A stretch of DNA of 64,000 nt, taken from Desulfuromonadaceae bacterium. Its GTDB lineage: Bacteria > Desulfobacterota > Desulfuromonadia > Geobacterales > Pseudopelobacteraceae. Below the pieces are notes generated by a model. It was not told where the DNA came from and did not search any database. It worked only from the letters and a program-made list of their open reading frames with translations. The stretch is taken from the NCBI GenBank assembly GCA_028712075.1, contig JAQTQX010000001.1, positions 248,001-312,000 on the forward strand, in the 5' to 3' direction. Shown here in pieces: positions 27,218 to 35,796 of the stretch. Position numbers and translations under genes: made by a program. Every line of letters begins with the position of its first letter. Position 1 is the stretch's first letter.

Positions 27218-28219
27218 TTATTTCCCCAGTAACGGACTCATCACCTGGTATGTCAGGTAGGCAGCCAGTGCCGAGGCAGGAATGGTCAGTACCCATGCAA
27301 TCAAAATCCGCTTGGCAACATTCCAGTTGACTGCATTCAGCCGCTTGGAAAGACCAACTCCCAGAATGGTAGAGGTAATGACATGAGTAGTACTGGTTGG
27401 CATACCAAAGGCGGAAGCCCCAAGGATAACGCCGGCTGAAGCGGTCTCCACGCAAAAGCCATGTACCGGCTGAAGCTTGACAAAGTCGCTGCCGACAGTC
27501 TTGATGATCCGCCAGCCACCAGCCGCCGTTCCAAAAGCCATCGCCGTAGCACAGGCAACCATGACCTCCCATGGTACGGCAAATGTTTTCAGTGTCCCAT
27601 AGCTGACCAGAGCCAGGGTAATGACCCCCATCGACTTCTGCGCATCTGCCGTCCCGTGAGAAAACGCCATTAGAGCCGCCGAGACCACCTGCATTTTGCG
27701 AAAATTCTTGTTAAGGCCGCTTGGCGCCTTGTTTCGAAAGATCCAATAAATTGCCACCATAAAAATAAAGCCAATCGCTGTTCCAAGGATTGGTGACAAA
27801 ACCAATGCCAAGACAATTTTTTTGAGACCAACCCACTTGATGGCACTCAGACCGGCATGGGCGAACACTGCTCCGATGATGCCGCCGATGATAGCATGCG
27901 ACGAGGAAGAAGGAAGGCCGTAATACCAGGTAATAAGATCCCAGACAATTGCACCGATAATTCCTGCCAGCACCACCATCTGGGTTATATTAGAACCGTC
28001 CACAATGCCTTTCCCTATAGTGGCGGCTACTTTAGTGGAAATCATCGCACCGGCAAAATTAAGAGTGGCTGCCATGACAATTGCAGCCCTGACTGAAAGC
28101 GCCCGGGTCGATACGCAGGTGGCAATGGCATTGGCGGTATCATGAAAACCATTGATATAGTCGAAAACAAGCGCCGCCAGGATCACCAGGCAGAGCATGA
28201 TAAAAGCTTGATCAAGCAT
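27218..28219 (-). CDS. pitA: Inorganic phosphate transporter, PiT family
   Basis: A 333-residue PiT-family permease. The protein has the duplicated signatures GFHDTANAIAT near the start and SHGTADAQKSMGVI later (consensus GANDVANA), and about ten hydrophobic helices. Low-affinity cation-phosphate symport at the inner membrane is expected. The first codons overlap the DUF47 gene's end by eight bases, the common PiT-DUF47 arrangement. Confidence 0.92.
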   Translation of the reverse strand: MLDQAFIMLCLVILAALVFDYINGFHDTANAIATCVSTRALSVRAAIVMAATLNFAGAMISTKVAATIGKGIVDGSNITQMVVLAGIIGAIVWDLITWYYGLPSSSSHAIIGGIIGAVFAHAGLSAIKWVGLKKIVLALVLSPILGTAIGFIFMVAIYWIFRNKAPSGLNKNFRKMQVVSAALMAFSHGTADAQKSMGVITLALVSYGTLKTFAVPWEVMVACATAMAFGTAAGGWRIIKTVGSDFVKLQPVHGFCVETASAGVILGASAFGMPTSTTHVITSTILGVGLSKRLNAVNWNVAKRILIAWVLTIPASALAAYLTYQVMSPLLGK

Positions 28220-28832
28220 TCTTTACCACCACGCTTTCAAGGATGTTTGAGGCGTCTTCGCATCTGTCGGTGGCTTTTTCGAGTGTCTCGAAAATCTCCT
28301 TCCATTTGATCAACTGGATCGGATCCTTCTCCTCATCAAACAGCCGGCTGATCGCTTCACGCGAAACACGATCCGCTTCATTTTCCAGCGAGTTGATCTC
28401 TATACAGGCCTCGAAAATTTGCTCGTTGGTCTTTTTGCCCAGCATTGCAACTGCTTTGTCAACCGCATGGCACGACTGCAGAATTATGAATCCAAGCGAC
28501 TTGGCTTCGGAGGGAATGGCTTCAACATTGTACATGATGATCCGCTGTGCGGAGGCATCGATCAGATCAAGGATGTCATCGAGCTTTGATGCCAGGGAAT
28601 AAATATCTTCGCGATCCAGAGGTGTTACAAAGGTTTTGTTCAGCATCTGAATAATCTCGTGCGTCAGGGAATCCCCTTTGTGTTCAACATCCTTGATCCT
28701 GCGCTGGCTTTCAGGCGGATTCTCGAAGTTGTCAAGCATATCCTTGAGGAGTTTGGCGCCTTCAATAATATTCTCCGTCATCTCTTTGAAAAGCTTGAAA
28801 AACTTCTCTTCCTTGGGTATCAATCCGAACAT
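28212..28832 (-). CDS. DUF47 (PhoU-like) partner of PitA
   Basis: A 206-residue all-helical DUF47 protein. Key blocks are FFKLFKEMTENIIEGAKLL, DVEHKGDSLTHEIIQMLNKTF and PLDREDIYSLASKLDDILDLIDA, characteristic of the PhoU-like regulator encoded next to PiT transporters. GGAGG precedes the ATG. It is likely a cytoplasmic regulator of phosphate uptake. Confidence 0.9.
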   Translation of the reverse strand: MFGLIPKEEKFFKLFKEMTENIIEGAKLLKDMLDNFENPPESQRRIKDVEHKGDSLTHEIIQMLNKTFVTPLDREDIYSLASKLDDILDLIDASAQRIIMYNVEAIPSEAKSLGFIILQSCHAVDKAVAMLGKKTNEQIFEACIEINSLENEADRVSREAISRLFDEEKDPIQLIKWKEIFETLEKATDRCEDASNILESVVVKNA

Positions 28833-29000
28833 AGGGTTCCTCCGTTAAGTTATCAATGCAGTCTGCGTTAAAAACTCGGAATTAGTAGCATACTTTTGGC
28901 TTCGTTCACAGAGTAAATTTGCCACGATGCACAACAACATGGATTGCCTTTACCAGAAAGTTACAGTATCTTCAGGTCTTTCTACTTGAGGGAGTAATTC

Positions 29001-29822
29001 ATGAATCTGTTCCATGCCGCAATTCTCGGTTCACTGCAGGGTTTTGCCGAAGTTCTTCCGATCAGCAGTTCAGCACACCTGATTTTGCTCCCTTGGCTGC
29101 TCGGCTGGCCCGAGTCCGGGCTGACGTTTGATGTGGCTCTGCACCTCGGGACTTTTCTTGCGCTGTCACTCTATTTCCGGCACGATATCATTGAAATGAC
29201 AGTGTCCTTCTTTGATGCCCTGTCAGCCCGGCGCCTGAACACCTCTTCACGGCGGCTCCCCTTTCTGATAGTCGCCGCAACGATCCCGGCCGCCCTGGTC
29301 GGCAAACTCTTCGAGCACCAGGTTGAGGACATTTTTCGTTCCAATCCACTGTTAATCGCTTCGTTTCTGGTCGGATTCGGTCTCCTTCTCGGGGTCGCAG
29401 ACTACTTTGGCCGCAAACGCCGGACCATGGATGCACTGCGACCGTCATCGGCATTGTATATTGGCCTTATGCAGTGTCTGGCACTGCTGCCGGGTGTATC
29501 CCGTTCCGGCATAACCATTACCGCAGGACTGATGCTCGGTTTCACCCGCGACAGCGCCGCCCGTTTTTCATTCCTTTTGTCACTGCCGATTGTGGCAGGT
29601 GCGGCGTTGCTGAAAACCGTACATCTGTTCAAGCACGGCATACCTGCCGGAGAGGGGATGCCTATGCTGGCCGGCATCTTTTTCTCCGCTCTAACCGGTT
29701 ATATCAGTGTCGCCCTGCTGCTCCGCCTGGTCCAGAAACAGAGTCTGTCGCCATTTGTCTGGTACCGGGTGATTATCGGAGGGGGCTTGATCGTTGCCAT
29801 TTTGTCGGGGTTTACGGTATAG
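29001..29822 (+). CDS. uppP: Undecaprenyl-diphosphatase
   Basis: A 273-residue BacA/UppP membrane phosphatase. The signatures ALHLGTFLAL near residue 50, the SLQGFAEVLPISSSAHL N-terminus and LLPGVSRSGITITAGL are diagnostic. It recycles undecaprenyl diphosphate for peptidoglycan and surface glycan synthesis. GGGAG lies seven bases from the ATG. The gene is divergent from the phosphate pair. Confidence 0.95.
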   Translation: MNLFHAAILGSLQGFAEVLPISSSAHLILLPWLLGWPESGLTFDVALHLGTFLALSLYFRHDIIEMTVSFFDALSARRLNTSSRRLPFLIVAATIPAALVGKLFEHQVEDIFRSNPLLIASFLVGFGLLLGVADYFGRKRRTMDALRPSSALYIGLMQCLALLPGVSRSGITITAGLMLGFTRDSAARFSFLLSLPIVAGAALLKTVHLFKHGIPAGEGMPMLAGIFFSALTGYISVALLLRLVQKQSLSPFVWYRVIIGGGLIVAILSGFTV

Positions 29823-29856
29823 GGAACCTTCTCTTTTGTAGAGGAGGATGCAAGGT

Positions 29857-29893
29857 CCCCCCACTTTTATAAAGGGGGGTTAGGAGGGATTTA
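29857..29893. repeat. C/G-rich hairpin repeat supplying the radC ribosome-binding site
   Basis: A run of six C (29857-29862), an ACTTTTATAAA loop/stem and six G (29874-29879) can fold into a hairpin, and the following TTAGGAGGGATTT provides the Shine-Dalgarno for radC. Such CCCCCC...GGGGGG elements with a trailing TTAGG are dispersed repeats in many Geobacter-type genomes (known generally, not checked here). Confidence 0.5.
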
Positions 29894-29896
29894 TTT

Positions 29897-30586
29897 ATGC
29901 AGGGTGGCATCAAGGAGTGGCCGGAAGACGAACGCCCCCGCGAGAAAATGCTCAAGCAGGGTGCTGCAACACTTTCCGATGCAGAATTGCTGGCGTTGAT
30001 CATCAGAGCCGGTGATCCAAGCTCCGGACAGAGCGCCATCGATCTGGGACGAGGCCTGATAAGCCACTTCAGCGACAATTTGCGTGAACTGGGGAGTGCC
30101 GGCCTCGCTGAACTGTGCGCGATAAAAGGGATCGGCCTCGCCAAGGCAACCAGTATCAAGGCCGCATTTACTCTGGCCTCGCGTTTTCAGGCACGCAAAC
30201 TGGAACGGCTCGACCGCTTCACCTCACCGCAGCAGGTGTTCGACTATTTTCATCATGAGTTTCGCGACAGCCGCAAGGAGTATTTTCTGGTCCTGCTGCT
30301 CGACGGCAAGAACCGCATTATCAGGCGGGTACAGGTTTCAGAGGGGAGTCTCAATCAAAGCATCGTCCATCCACGCGAAGTGTTCAGCCCGGCGGTTAAA
30401 GAATCGGCTGCCGCAGTGATCCTCGTCCATAACCACCCCACCGGCGACCCGGCACCCAGTAGCGAAGATATCGCCATCACCCGCCGCTTGAAAGAGGCCG
30501 GGGAGCTCATGGGGATCAAAGTGCTTGATCACATTATTGTCGGTGACGGAGAGTATCTGAGTTTTGTGGAGCGGGGAATGCTGTAA
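29897..30586 (+). CDS. radC: RadC-family JAB1/MPN protein
   Basis: A 229-residue UPF0758/RadC protein. An N-terminal helix-hairpin-helix (LCAIKGIGLAKATSIKA) precedes the JAMM metal-binding HNHPTGDPAPSSED block near the C-terminus. A role in DNA repair was once proposed but is not established; the biochemical activity is unclear. AGGAGG lies nine bases from the ATG within the repeat described at 29857. It converges with the small membrane protein gene. Confidence 0.92.
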   Translation: MQGGIKEWPEDERPREKMLKQGAATLSDAELLALIIRAGDPSSGQSAIDLGRGLISHFSDNLRELGSAGLAELCAIKGIGLAKATSIKAAFTLASRFQARKLERLDRFTSPQQVFDYFHHEFRDSRKEYFLVLLLDGKNRIIRRVQVSEGSLNQSIVHPREVFSPAVKESAAAVILVHNHPTGDPAPSSEDIAITRRLKEAGELMGIKVLDHIIVGDGEYLSFVERGML

Positions 30587-30598
30587 CATTTCATCGTG

Positions 30599-30784
30599 TT
30601 ATTCAATCGACTGCCGTTTAGACATGTGTTCCCGGGCCAATTTTTCCGCCTTGCGCCGCCGGCGCCCACCGAGAAACGTCTCCTCAATGACTATTGCGAC
30701 AAAACAGACGATGAACAGCATGAAAATGACGCCGAGCGCAATGCGCATAGTTGCACCGATACTGAACAGGCTCTCATATGTCAT
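30599..30784 (-). CDS. Small single-span membrane protein
   Basis: A 61-residue protein with one hydrophobic helix (MRIALGVIFMLFIVCFVAIVI) and a strongly basic C-terminal tail (GGRRRRKAEKLAREHMSKRQ), which predicts the tail in the cytoplasm. GGGAG lies seven bases before the ATG and the gene is 15 bases downstream of hemG on the same strand, so it is likely co-transcribed. Function unknown. Confidence 0.6.
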   Translation of the reverse strand: MTYESLFSIGATMRIALGVIFMLFIVCFVAIVIEETFLGGRRRRKAEKLAREHMSKRQSIE

Positions 30785-30799
30785 GGCAATTCTCCCGCG

Positions 30800-32206
30800 C
30801 TACACACATGCCAGCGCCTCGTCTGTCGCACGTTCAGCCGCAGCTACGCAGTCGTTAAGCCCGATGCCGCGATATGAGTTACCAGTCAAGATCAGCCCCT
30901 GATGCGCTTGCAGGGATTCTTTCAACGCCTGCAGTCGTGCGCCATGCCCGACAGTGTACTGGGGGATAGCCTCGGGATGCCTGAAGATCCTCACAAAATC
31001 TGGCGCGCCATCAATCCCCATCGTTGCCTGCAGATCCTTTCTGACCCGCGTTACGACTTCGTCATCACTCAGCTTGACATACTCAGGAAAACAGGCTCCA
31101 CCCATCATGCTGCGGAGCAGTACTTTTCCCTCCGGAGCCCGATTTTCGAACATACTGGAATCCCAGAGGGTGCCGAGCGTATTGCATCCCTCTTTTTTCG
31201 GGATCAGGTAGCCGAAGCCATCCAGAGGATAGTTGATCCGTTCTCGGTTGTAGCCAAAGCAGGCCACCGTCATGCTGGCATAGGGGATCTGCTGCAGAAG
31301 AGCGGCAATGCGGTTGTCGAGTCCGTTAAGCATTTCCGCAGCCGCATACGCGGGTGACGCGACGATAGCCACGTCAGCCTCATAATTGCTGCCGTTGCTG
31401 CAGACAACCCGATATGGTGCACTGGCACCTTTTTCTACCGCCGTAACCGTAACGTCAGAGCTGACAATTCCCGCCAGCGATGCTGTCAGGGCCTCTGAGA
31501 GAAACTGGATTCCGTCGCGGAACGACGTCAGCACTCCGCCCGGCCCGGCGGCGCTGGAGACAACCTTGCCGTCGGCGATATCCTTTTTCTTCTTTTTCCC
31601 CAGCATGATCATTGCCCTGATCAACCCGCCGTATTCCCGCTCCAATTCGGCAATGCGTGGGAAACAGGACTCTAGCGACATGGTTTCCGGATCACCGGCA
31701 AAAATGCCGGACACCATCGGCGCAATCAGCTTGTCAAGCGCCTCTCCTCCCAAACGACGCCGCCCGAAGGCGGCCAATGTTTCATCGACCCCAACAGGAG
31801 AAGATGCAATGAAGGGGGTCGGCTCCATAGCCAGGCGGAATTTACCCGGCCAGGAGATCAAGCGGCTGCGAAGGAATGCCGGACCGCCGTCCGGCAGCTG
31901 GTGCAGCTCGCCACCGGAATAGATAAACCGCTTGCGGGCATTGTCGTTGCTGCGATGCAACTGCCCCTCCACACCAAGTGCCCGGCACAGGTCAAGCGTT
32001 TGGGGTTTGCTGTCGAGAAAGCCGTTGGGGCCCCATTCACAGGTATATCCTTCTTCCCTGATGCTCCGGATTTTCCCCCCCGGTGCCGCTTCTTTCTCAA
32101 GCAGGGTGATCTCCAGCTCTTTCCCCGTAGCCTGAGCTTGTGCCCGCAGCAGCCAGGCAGTTGCCAGACCGGATATACCGCCGCCGATGATGATTATTTT
32201 TTTCAT
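30800..32206 (-). CDS. hemG: Protoporphyrinogen/coproporphyrinogen oxidase (HemG/HemY type)
   Basis: A 468-residue FAD protein: IIIIGGGISGLATAWLL at the N-terminus, EAAPGGKIRSI, PNGFLDSKP and a C-terminal LTGNSYRGIGLNDCVAA, the latter typical of HemY-type protoporphyrinogen IX oxidase. It carries out a late step of heme synthesis, fitting a cytochrome-rich organism. AAAGGA lies upstream of the ATG. Confidence 0.92.
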   Translation of the reverse strand: MKKIIIIGGGISGLATAWLLRAQAQATGKELEITLLEKEAAPGGKIRSIREEGYTCEWGPNGFLDSKPQTLDLCRALGVEGQLHRSNDNARKRFIYSGGELHQLPDGGPAFLRSRLISWPGKFRLAMEPTPFIASSPVGVDETLAAFGRRRLGGEALDKLIAPMVSGIFAGDPETMSLESCFPRIAELEREYGGLIRAMIMLGKKKKKDIADGKVVSSAAGPGGVLTSFRDGIQFLSEALTASLAGIVSSDVTVTAVEKGASAPYRVVCSNGSNYEADVAIVASPAYAAAEMLNGLDNRIAALLQQIPYASMTVACFGYNRERINYPLDGFGYLIPKKEGCNTLGTLWDSSMFENRAPEGKVLLRSMMGGACFPEYVKLSDDEVVTRVRKDLQATMGIDGAPDFVRIFRHPEAIPQYTVGHGARLQALKESLQAHQGLILTGNSYRGIGLNDCVAAAERATDEALACV

Positions 32207-32625
32207 ATCTGTAAATTCCTTTCAATGTGGAGAGCGGAACCGTCCCGTTACTGCGGGTGCCAAGGTATGCTTCGGCAGGAATGTACCGCGCGGCGGGTTT
32301 TGGTGCAAGAAGTTTGGTGAGAGTGCCCATTTCAGTGTCGCTCACCTATCGTATGTAATGTCAAGCACCGTTATGTTATTCTGTTGGCTTGGCTTGGCCC
32401 TCTGCAATGTCCCTCTGGTTGACAACAAGCGCATGCAGCTGTTATAGTGGCCGCATGTACAAACCAACCTTCAGCATATTACCCCCACCACCCGCCACAC
32501 TAGCCTAGCAGGGCAGTTTGGTTTTCTGTTCACTCCCCGTTCGCCTGATCGCGTTCTCACTTGAATTGTGCCTTTCTGCCCTCATCTCGAATTACGATGT
32601 TCATTCTTGAGGTCAAGGAGGCGTT
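32207..32625. other. 419-base intergenic stretch between hemG and EamA gene
   Basis: This divergent spacer has no convincing gene. It contains the hemG leader side (32207-32345) and, further right, a good promoter-like pair at 32419-32448. A CCACCACCCGCCACAC run near 32490 has no assigned role. No repeat or RNA structure was recognised. Confidence 0.4.
32419..32448 (+). promoter_or_regulatory. Sigma70-type promoter upstream of EamA transporter
   Basis: TTGACA (32419-32424) and TATAGT (32443-32448) are separated by 18 bases. Transcription would start near 32455, about 170 bases before the EamA ATG, leaving a long 5' leader with no recognised riboswitch. Confidence 0.5.
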
Positions 32626-33561
32626 ATGCACTCTACTATAAATACCCGCGCCGAGGCGCGTAATGGGCTGTTACGTATCATGATTGCCGCAGTTATGTGG
32701 GGCACTGTCGGCATAACAACAAAGACTCTGTATGGTTTATCGGCAACAAACCCGTTATCAATCGGGTTTTTCCGGCTGGCGCTGTCGCTCCCCGTACTGC
32801 TTGCCGTCTGCTGGGCTACGCAAAAACGGCGGATGTTCATTGTTGCCCGGCAAGACCTTTTGCTCATGCTGCTGATCGGCATGATGACGGCACTGTACCA
32901 GGTCTGTTATTTCAGTGCCGTCGAACGTACCGGAGTTGCCGTGGCAACTGTCGTCACCCTTTGCACCGCTCCCGTCATGGTTGCCGTTATTTCGGTATTC
33001 ATATCAAAACAGAGGCCGTCCGCGTATGTTTTGATGGCGTTGACAGGCGCGCTTGCCGGTACGGCGCTCCTTGTCGGTTTTCAGGAAAATGCTGGCGGGA
33101 GCAGTGCCGATACGGGCGGAATACTGTTGGCATCAGGTTCCGCGTTAGGCTATGCCATAGTTACCCTGGCTTCTCGCAAATTGGCAGGGCGCTATCATCC
33201 CTTTCAGTCAATCGCAATCAGTTTCAGCTTTGGTGCGATAATTCTTTTTGTTTTTGCCGCTAGCCAGGGGCTTGTAATGAATTACACTCCCGTTGGCTGG
33301 TCTTTGCTCCTCTATCTTGGCACCTTTCCGACCGCATTGGCGTATGTGCTTTTCATTGCCGGTATGCGCGCTACCACCGCAACGGTTGCCAGCATCAGCA
33401 CGTTGATGGAGCCGCTTGTCGCCACTGTATTGGCGTGGCTGATTTTTGGTGAACGCTTCAGTGCCATGGGTTTTGTCGGAGTTGCCCTGCTATCCGGTGC
33501 ATTGGTGGTTTTGTACATAGGCGGGACAGTCACTCTGTCCAGGATTGTGCGGACGGGGTGA
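32626..33561 (+). CDS. DMT/EamA-family transporter
   Basis: A 311-residue membrane protein with about ten hydrophobic helices in two homologous halves of the EamA type (GTVGITTKTLYG and later FPTALAYVLFIAGM, LMEPLVATVLAWLIFGE). Members export metabolites such as amino acids or act as nucleotide/sugar carriers; substrate not predictable. AAGGAGG lies five bases before the ATG. It ends at a strong hairpin terminator. Confidence 0.88.
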   Translation: MHSTINTRAEARNGLLRIMIAAVMWGTVGITTKTLYGLSATNPLSIGFFRLALSLPVLLAVCWATQKRRMFIVARQDLLLMLLIGMMTALYQVCYFSAVERTGVAVATVVTLCTAPVMVAVISVFISKQRPSAYVLMALTGALAGTALLVGFQENAGGSSADTGGILLASGSALGYAIVTLASRKLAGRYHPFQSIAISFSFGAIILFVFAASQGLVMNYTPVGWSLLLYLGTFPTALAYVLFIAGMRATTATVASISTLMEPLVATVLAWLIFGERFSAMGFVGVALLSGALVVLYIGGTVTLSRIVRTG

Positions 33562-33574
33562 AATCTGCCGTATT

Positions 33575-33613
33575 GAAAAGGGGGAAAGCCTCAAGTAAGC
33601 TTTCCCCCTTTTC
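33575..33613. terminator. Rho-independent terminator (perfect 15-bp stem)
   Basis: GAAAAGGGGGAAAGC (33575-33589) pairs perfectly with GCTTTCCCCCTTTTC (33599-33613), leaving a nine-base loop. It stands 13 bases after the EamA stop. The T-run lies within the right arm, and the minus strand also ends in an A/T tract, so termination may be bidirectional for the small Cys-rich gene on the other strand. Confidence 0.8.
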
Positions 33614-33779
33614 AGTTTTCATTGTCATGTGCGCTGCCGGTTTGGTTACTGCCCATTGGTCAGTGCAGCAGGCTGCGGTAAAATTGCGAGAAGCTTCCTG
33701 AATGCAGACCGGGTCACCATTACACCTGCTATCGTTGCGCATTTGTTTGTCCGCTCGACATCTTCCTTGGCAACGACGG

Positions 33780-33998
33780 CTACTTTCCGTCGATAATCTG
33801 TTTTGCTCTTTCCGTGTTGTTGGGAAAGAGGTCTTGCGGAACTTTTTCTCTGCCAACAGCCTTGTAGATCATATGTCTGGCGCAACCGCTGTTCTCTTCA
33901 CGGCAGTACCTGATCTTGATGACTTCTGCAGTCGAAGGCATATTCAACATCTTGTCGTTAAAAAATATACATGTTTTAAGCAGTTCACAGTCAGCCAT
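33780..33998 (-). CDS. Small Cys-rich protein (72 aa)
   Basis: A 72-residue protein beginning MADCELLKTC with four cysteines: CELLKTC near the start and YCREENSGC further on. I place the start at ATG 33998 because GGGGGTG is seven bases upstream; longer frames upstream lack a Shine-Dalgarno. The spacing of cysteines suggests a metal or cluster site. Similar short Cys proteins are common in Geobacter-type genomes as I recall, but no function is known. It faces the EamA terminator. Confidence 0.6.
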   Translation of the reverse strand: MADCELLKTCIFFNDKMLNMPSTAEVIKIRYCREENSGCARHMIYKAVGREKVPQDLFPNNTERAKQIIDGK

Positions 33999-34206
33999 AT
34001 AATTCACCCCCATAGTATGCAGGTACAATAGCAAACTGAAGCAAAAATTTAAACACAATGATCGGGACTACCCCGCCTTGTTTCAATATTCTTCAAATTA
34101 GGGTCTGGGATGCCGATAATAGATACTTTGCAGCCACTGGTGACGATATTCAACAACCGCAATTGACACAAGTTTATTTATTTTTACCTGATCGTTTTTG
34201 CCACCG

Positions 34207-34235
34207 TTGACACCGAGTCAAACAGCGCTTACACT
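34207..34235 (+). promoter_or_regulatory. Sigma70-type promoter upstream of cbpA
   Basis: TTGACA (34207-34212) and TACACT (34230-34235) are 17 bases apart. A start near 34242 would give a leader of about 30 bases to the cbpA ATG. No sigma32-type element was recognised. Confidence 0.55.
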
Positions 34236-34271
34236 CCATTAGTTTATTAGAACTGAAAGGATGATGAAGCT

Positions 34272-35183
34272 ATGGCACAAGTGGATTACTACAAGGCACT
34301 CGGGGTCGAAAAAGGGGCCTCGGCAGACGATATCAAGAAGGCATTCCGCAAACTCGCGGTCAAGTATCACCCGGACCGTAACCCGGAAAACAAGGGCGCT
34401 GAGGATAAATTTAAAGAGATCAATGAAGCATACGCGGTTCTTTCCGATCCGGAGAAAAAGCAGCAGTACGACACCTTTGGCTCCAGCGGCTTCCATAAAC
34501 AGTACAGCCAGGAAGATATTTTCCGTGGTTTCGATTTTGGCAATGCCTACAAGGATATGGGTGGCGGAGTCGGCGGAGGCAATGCCGATGACCTCTTTTC
34601 GAGGCTGTTCGGCGGTGCTTTTGGACGGGGTGGCGGGCGCGGCGGCTTCCGCTCAGGAGCGCAAAAGGGGGGTGACCATGAAATGGAAGTTACCATCAGC
34701 TTCAGGGACGCGGCACAGGGTGCCGAGAAGCAGATCGCGTTTCGTCGCAACGGGCAGCGGGAAGAGCTGAAGGTAAAAATCCCTGCCGGCGTTGACAACG
34801 GCAGCAAAATCCGTATTTCGGGCAAAGGGGCTCCGGGAGAGGGGGGCGGTCCCGCAGGCGATCTGTTCCTGATTATTCACGTCATGCCCGATCCTGTTTT
34901 CATCAGGGATGGCGGTGATCTCTTTGTCGAGCGTTCCATTCAGTTCAGCGCGGCCTGCCTGGGAATTTCGATCGATGTCCCGACTCTCGAAGGTGATAAA
35001 CGGATCAAGGTACCGGCCGGTATGCAGCCGGGCACCAAGATCAGGCTGAAGGGGTGTGGCGTCAAGCCGCTCGGCTCAAACACCAAAGGGGATTTGTTTG
35101 TGAAGATCGGAGTACATATTCCGGAAACACTTAACGGCGAACAGAAGAAGTTGGTAGAGGCGCTTGCAGAGAAGGGATTGTGA
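34272..35183 (+). CDS. cbpA: DnaJ-class co-chaperone (CbpA-like)
   Basis: A 303-residue J-domain protein. HPD of the J domain is in [12 protein letters not shown], followed by a Gly/Phe-rich stretch ([29 protein letters not shown]) and the two C-terminal substrate-binding folds ([38 protein letters not shown]). The cysteine-rich zinc repeats of DnaJ itself are missing, so it is the CbpA (type II) form, partner of DnaK. AAAGGA is ten bases before the ATG. Confidence 0.9.
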   Translation: MAQVDYYKALGVEKGASADDIKKAFRKLAVKYHPDRNPENKGAEDKFKEINEAYAVLSDPEKKQQYDTFGSSGFHKQYSQEDIFRGFDFGNAYKDMGGGVGGGNADDLFSRLFGGAFGRGGGRGGFRSGAQKGGDHEMEVTISFRDAAQGAEKQIAFRRNGQREELKVKIPAGVDNGSKIRISGKGAPGEGGGPAGDLFLIIHVMPDPVFIRDGGDLFVERSIQFSAACLGISIDVPTLEGDKRIKVPAGMQPGTKIRLKGCGVKPLGSNTKGDLFVKIGVHIPETLNGEQKKLVEALAEKGL

Positions 35184-35193
35184 TAAAGACTAC

Positions 35194-35311
35194 TGAAACA
35201 CGAAGCAACAGAGCAACGGAGACAATCTGAACCTTTAACTATTTTTGTAAAAGGTTCTGAAGGCTCTGATATTTTTGCCTTTCTCAGTTGTTCCGCTGCT
35301 CTGTGTTATTC
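35194..35311. repeat. Imperfect inverted repeat between cbpA and ispF
   Basis: An inner hairpin (35226-35260, CTGAACCTTT against AAAAGGTTC) is nested in outer arms: GAAGCAACAGAGCAACGGAG (35202-35221) on the left and, on the right, about 35281-35308, whose complement contains ACAGAGCAGCGGA. The ACAGAGNNACGGAG arm resembles the repeat at 21716. It lies in a convergent spacer and may also terminate transcription from both sides. Confidence 0.5.
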
Positions 35312-35795
35312 AAAGTTTATACTGACTTGTTACCATCAACACCACTGCATGTGCCGCGATACCCTCATCTGCTCCAGTGAAACCAAGCCCCTCTTCAGTC
35401 GTCGCCTTGACGTTAACCTGCGTCACGTCAGCATTCAGAACCCGGGCTATGTTCTCCCGCATCTGCACAATGTGCGGTGCCATCTTCGGCCTCTGAGCAA
35501 TAATAGTGGCATCAAGATTGCTGAGGACAAAATCTTTTTCCGCTGCCAGCGCTGCCACGTGAGCCAGTAGCTTTAGACTGTCAGCCCCCTTGTAGGCCAG
35601 GTCACTGTCTGGAAAATGCCGACCGATATCACCCTCGCCAATGGCACCCAGAATAGCGTCGGCTATGGCGTGCAGCAGTACATCGGCATCAGAATGGCCA
35701 AGCAACCCCTTTTCCCACGATATCTCCACCCCGCCCATGATCAGTTTTCGTCCCTCCACCAGCCGATGAACGTCATAGCCATGCCCGATGCGCAT
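35310..35795 (-). CDS. ispF: 2-C-methyl-D-erythritol 2,4-cyclodiphosphate synthase
   Basis: A 161-residue IspF from ATG 35795. The metal ligands D8 and H10 are in [13 protein letters not shown], with [11 protein letters not shown] and [11 protein letters not shown] further on, and a C-terminal [22 protein letters not shown]. It is an enzyme of the MEP isoprenoid pathway. A frame extending upstream to 35897 is not used: AGGAGAT lies seven bases before this ATG, inside the end of rmuC, one base beyond its TGA. Confidence 0.94.
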   Translation of the reverse strand: MRIGHGYDVHRLVEGRKLIMGGVEISWEKGLLGHSDADVLLHAIADAILGAIGEGDIGRHFPDSDLAYKGADSLKLLAHVAALAAEKDFVLSNLDATIIAQRPKMAPHIVQMRENIARVLNADVTQVNVKATTEEGLGFTGADEGIAAHAVVLMVTSQYKL

Positions 35796-35796
35796 T

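Noticed and set aside
33646..33885. 79-codon minus-strand frame overlapping the Cys-rich gene end
   Set aside because: No Shine-Dalgarno, no motif and mostly overlaps a better-supported gene in another frame.
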